Shown: positions 62,412 through 64,000 of the stretch, piece after piece
Layout of the letters: each line of letters starts with the position of its first letter
Position numbering within the stretch: position 1 is the stretch's first letter
Translations under genes and position numbers: made by a program
The notes under the pieces: model-generated
What the model saw: only the letters and a program-made list of their open reading frames with translations
The model's database searches: none
Told to the model about the DNA's origin: nothing
Source: Mastigias papua
Lineage: Eukaryota; Cnidaria; Scyphozoa; Rhizostomeae; Mastigiidae
DNA length: 64,000 bases
Direction: 5' to 3'
Assembly: GCA_964019165.1 (NCBI GenBank)
Contig: CAXHSL010000120.1
Coordinates: 62,001 to 126,000 of the forward strand

Positions 62412-63775
62412 CTTTGTGTCTTTTCTCTTTGTTTCTCTTTTCGTTTCTCTTTATTTCAATTACACGCGTCTGTTTCACTTCCTTGCCATTGAAATAAAAG
62501 AGAAAGAGAAAAGAGAAACAAAGAACCACAGCAGACTAACCCCACATTATGATTGTAACACTTGGAGACAGTGGAATAAGAGGATGAAGAGCGGCTGTAG
62601 TGGAACGGTAAAGGGATTCCAATTGTGCTTTGTTCTTGGGCTTTATTCCACGGTCTAGTTCCAGCTCCTAAAGAAAGTGGAATCCAAGTGCCGGAATTAA
62701 GGTGAACGAGAACGGGAATGAAAGAAGCGACTTGGTACATTATTCCTTTGGCTTCTGGGTGGCTGGTTTCGTTCCCTTCGCTCATTATTTCACTCAATAC
62801 ACTTACAGAAGATTATGAATGAGGAATAGGTGGAAAGCAAGGGAATCATAATGGTTGTGTCCCAAGTGCAAAGTATAGTAATGGTGGTGGTTTCTCTTCC
62901 TTTCCTTGTTTAATTCACGCTTCATTCGTTCACTCTCACTCCATTGTAATTAAACAAGAGAAAGGAAGAGACCACCCATTTATTATTATTAGGTCTTTTG
63001 GACTTGGAAATTAAGGTGCTTCATCAACTGGGAACTCATTCCTCTTTCATCAGTTGTATCCTCGTACTTTGTTTAATCATCAACTGTGTCTTCCTTCATC
63101 ACCAGGCATCAACAGACCCAGATAAAGGAGAATGAAGAGTGAAATGAGAGAAAGGTAAGTGAGCGAAGTGACCGCACGCTTTCACTCTTTTCACTCTCAT
63201 TCTTTCCCACCTGGTTTCGTTCATAATTACTTTAATTTAAACACGCACTCACTCACTTCGTTCTTTCACTTGTTTTAAATTAAACTAATTATTCTCTTCA
63301 CTTCATCTTTGTTCTTGACTTACAGCTCTTGGATTCCTGGTGCCCCTAAGATTGTAACTCAGTCTCTAGTACACATTCACCCTCTTCACCCGTTCACCTA
63401 TAGAAACCTTGAATATAATGGAAATAAAGGGAATTCATGCTTTCGTTCATTACACTCACTCCATTATAATTCCCTTATTTCCATTACATTCCACTCACTT
63501 CATTCATTACACTCATTCCGTTCCTACAATCCTTTATCTAGTTCAACCTTGTTCTTGACAGTGTAGAATGAAGTGGAAAAGATAAGTGAAATGAACCATG
63601 CTTACACTCCGTTCATTATGTTCATTTCACTTAACTTTCCCTTCATTCTCCCATCCTGGCTGTTACCTTCACGACTCAACAGATTAACTCCTAGAGACAG
63701 AGGTGAGACGGTTGTAACTCAAGACACCTATCCCAGAGTTAGTTGACTGGTGATTCCCAAGGCTAATGGTAGGTG

Positions 63776-64000
63776 TAAGGTGAACTATAGGGAGAAGGTA
63801 TGAGGTGGGAGTGTAGGAAGATAACAGAAAGAACCTTGTCTGGTGGTGAACTCCAAGTCCCTGTGTGTAATGTTTAATGCTAATGAAATAAAGGTAAGGG
63901 AACGCACGCTTTATTTCATTACAATTAAACAACACACAGGGGAATGAAAGGGAAATGTAGGTGTGAAGAAAGAAGCCGAAATGAACCACGCATTCTCTTC
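63776..64000 (+). repeat. Short word linker and start of a third block C
   Basis: 63776-63809 holds GGTGAACTATAGGG and GGTGGGAGTG words. From 63810 the sequence equals block C from 12821 onward until the window ends. Confidence 0.85.

Larger units (their letters stand above)
59074..63775 (-). repeat. Blocks G and A, copy 2 (A reads + here)
   Basis: Inverse of 43317-48018. Block G occupies 59074-62332 and block A 62332-63775. It carries the plus-strand H89-H93 rRNA piece at 60682-60770. Confidence 0.9.

Noticed and set aside
1..64000. tRNA genes
   Set aside because: No cloverleaf with GTTCRA-type T loop was found among the many hairpins; absence fits myzozoan mitochondria.
1..64000. Nuclear insertion of mitochondrial DNA
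   Set aside because: cob and cox3 frames are intact in both copies, rRNA cores are conserved, and repeat copies look identical, so decay expected of nuclear copies is not seen.

Overview
The window looks like mitochondrial DNA from a myzozoan alveolate, that is, the group holding dinoflagellates, perkinsids, chromerids and apicomplexans. The reasons are the gene content and form. I see only cytochrome b (cob), cytochrome oxidase subunit 3 (cox3) and possible scraps of cox1. The large-subunit rRNA appears as short separate pieces. There are no tRNA genes, and sequence blocks are reshuffled in both orientations. An intact cox1 is not in the window. One TGA falls at a conserved Trp in cob, and one in-frame TAG lies inside cox3. 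These point to altered decoding or RNA editing. Assignment below Myzozoa is inference.

Layout: most of the window is a mosaic of large repeats. Block A is at 1-1443(+), 43317-44760(-) and 62332-63775(+), with a partial copy at 20384-21122(-). Block B (cob and an LSU piece) is at 1757-7845(+) and 36872-42960(-). Block C is at 12821-13989 and 17169-18337(+), with partial copies elsewhere. Block D is at 7947-8980 and 23635-24668(+). Block E has four copies. Block H (cox3 and an LSU piece) is at 29334-34438(+) and 53901-59005(-). Block G (another LSU piece), fused to A, is at 44761-48018(+) and 59074-62332(-). Unique stretches of 0.3-5.6 kb lie between them. Copies look identical where compared by eye, which suggests ongoing homogenisation or recent duplication.

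Two structural systems account for nearly all the non-genic DNA. (1) Long imperfect hairpins occur roughly every 100-200 bp. Their tips obey one rule. On the pyrimidine-loop strand a tip reads stem-C-N-Y-G-C-(loop)-T-T-R-N'-stem', where the N-Y dinucleotide covaries with R-N' as Watson-Crick pairs. I found the AC/GT, AT/AT, GT/AC, GC/GC and TC/GA versions. (2) Between large blocks lie linkers of 30-400 bp. They are built from a small vocabulary of 10-19-base words, shuffled and repeated differently at each junction. Block ends that are not in linkers fall, in at least four cases, at or next to a hairpin tip. I think this hairpin-plus-word-linker architecture is the undescribed system worth attention.

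Genes: cob (355 codons, two copies) keeps all four haem histidines and PEWYF. cox3 (two copies) keeps helices I-VI but lacks the usual YWHFVD helix VII, reminiscent of the split, trans-spliced cox3 of dinoflagellates. Three LSU rRNA pieces (P-loop/H80; H68-H73 with CCTAAGGTAGC; H89-H93 with GAGCTGGGTT), each in two copies, are clear. SSU rRNA was not identified with confidence.
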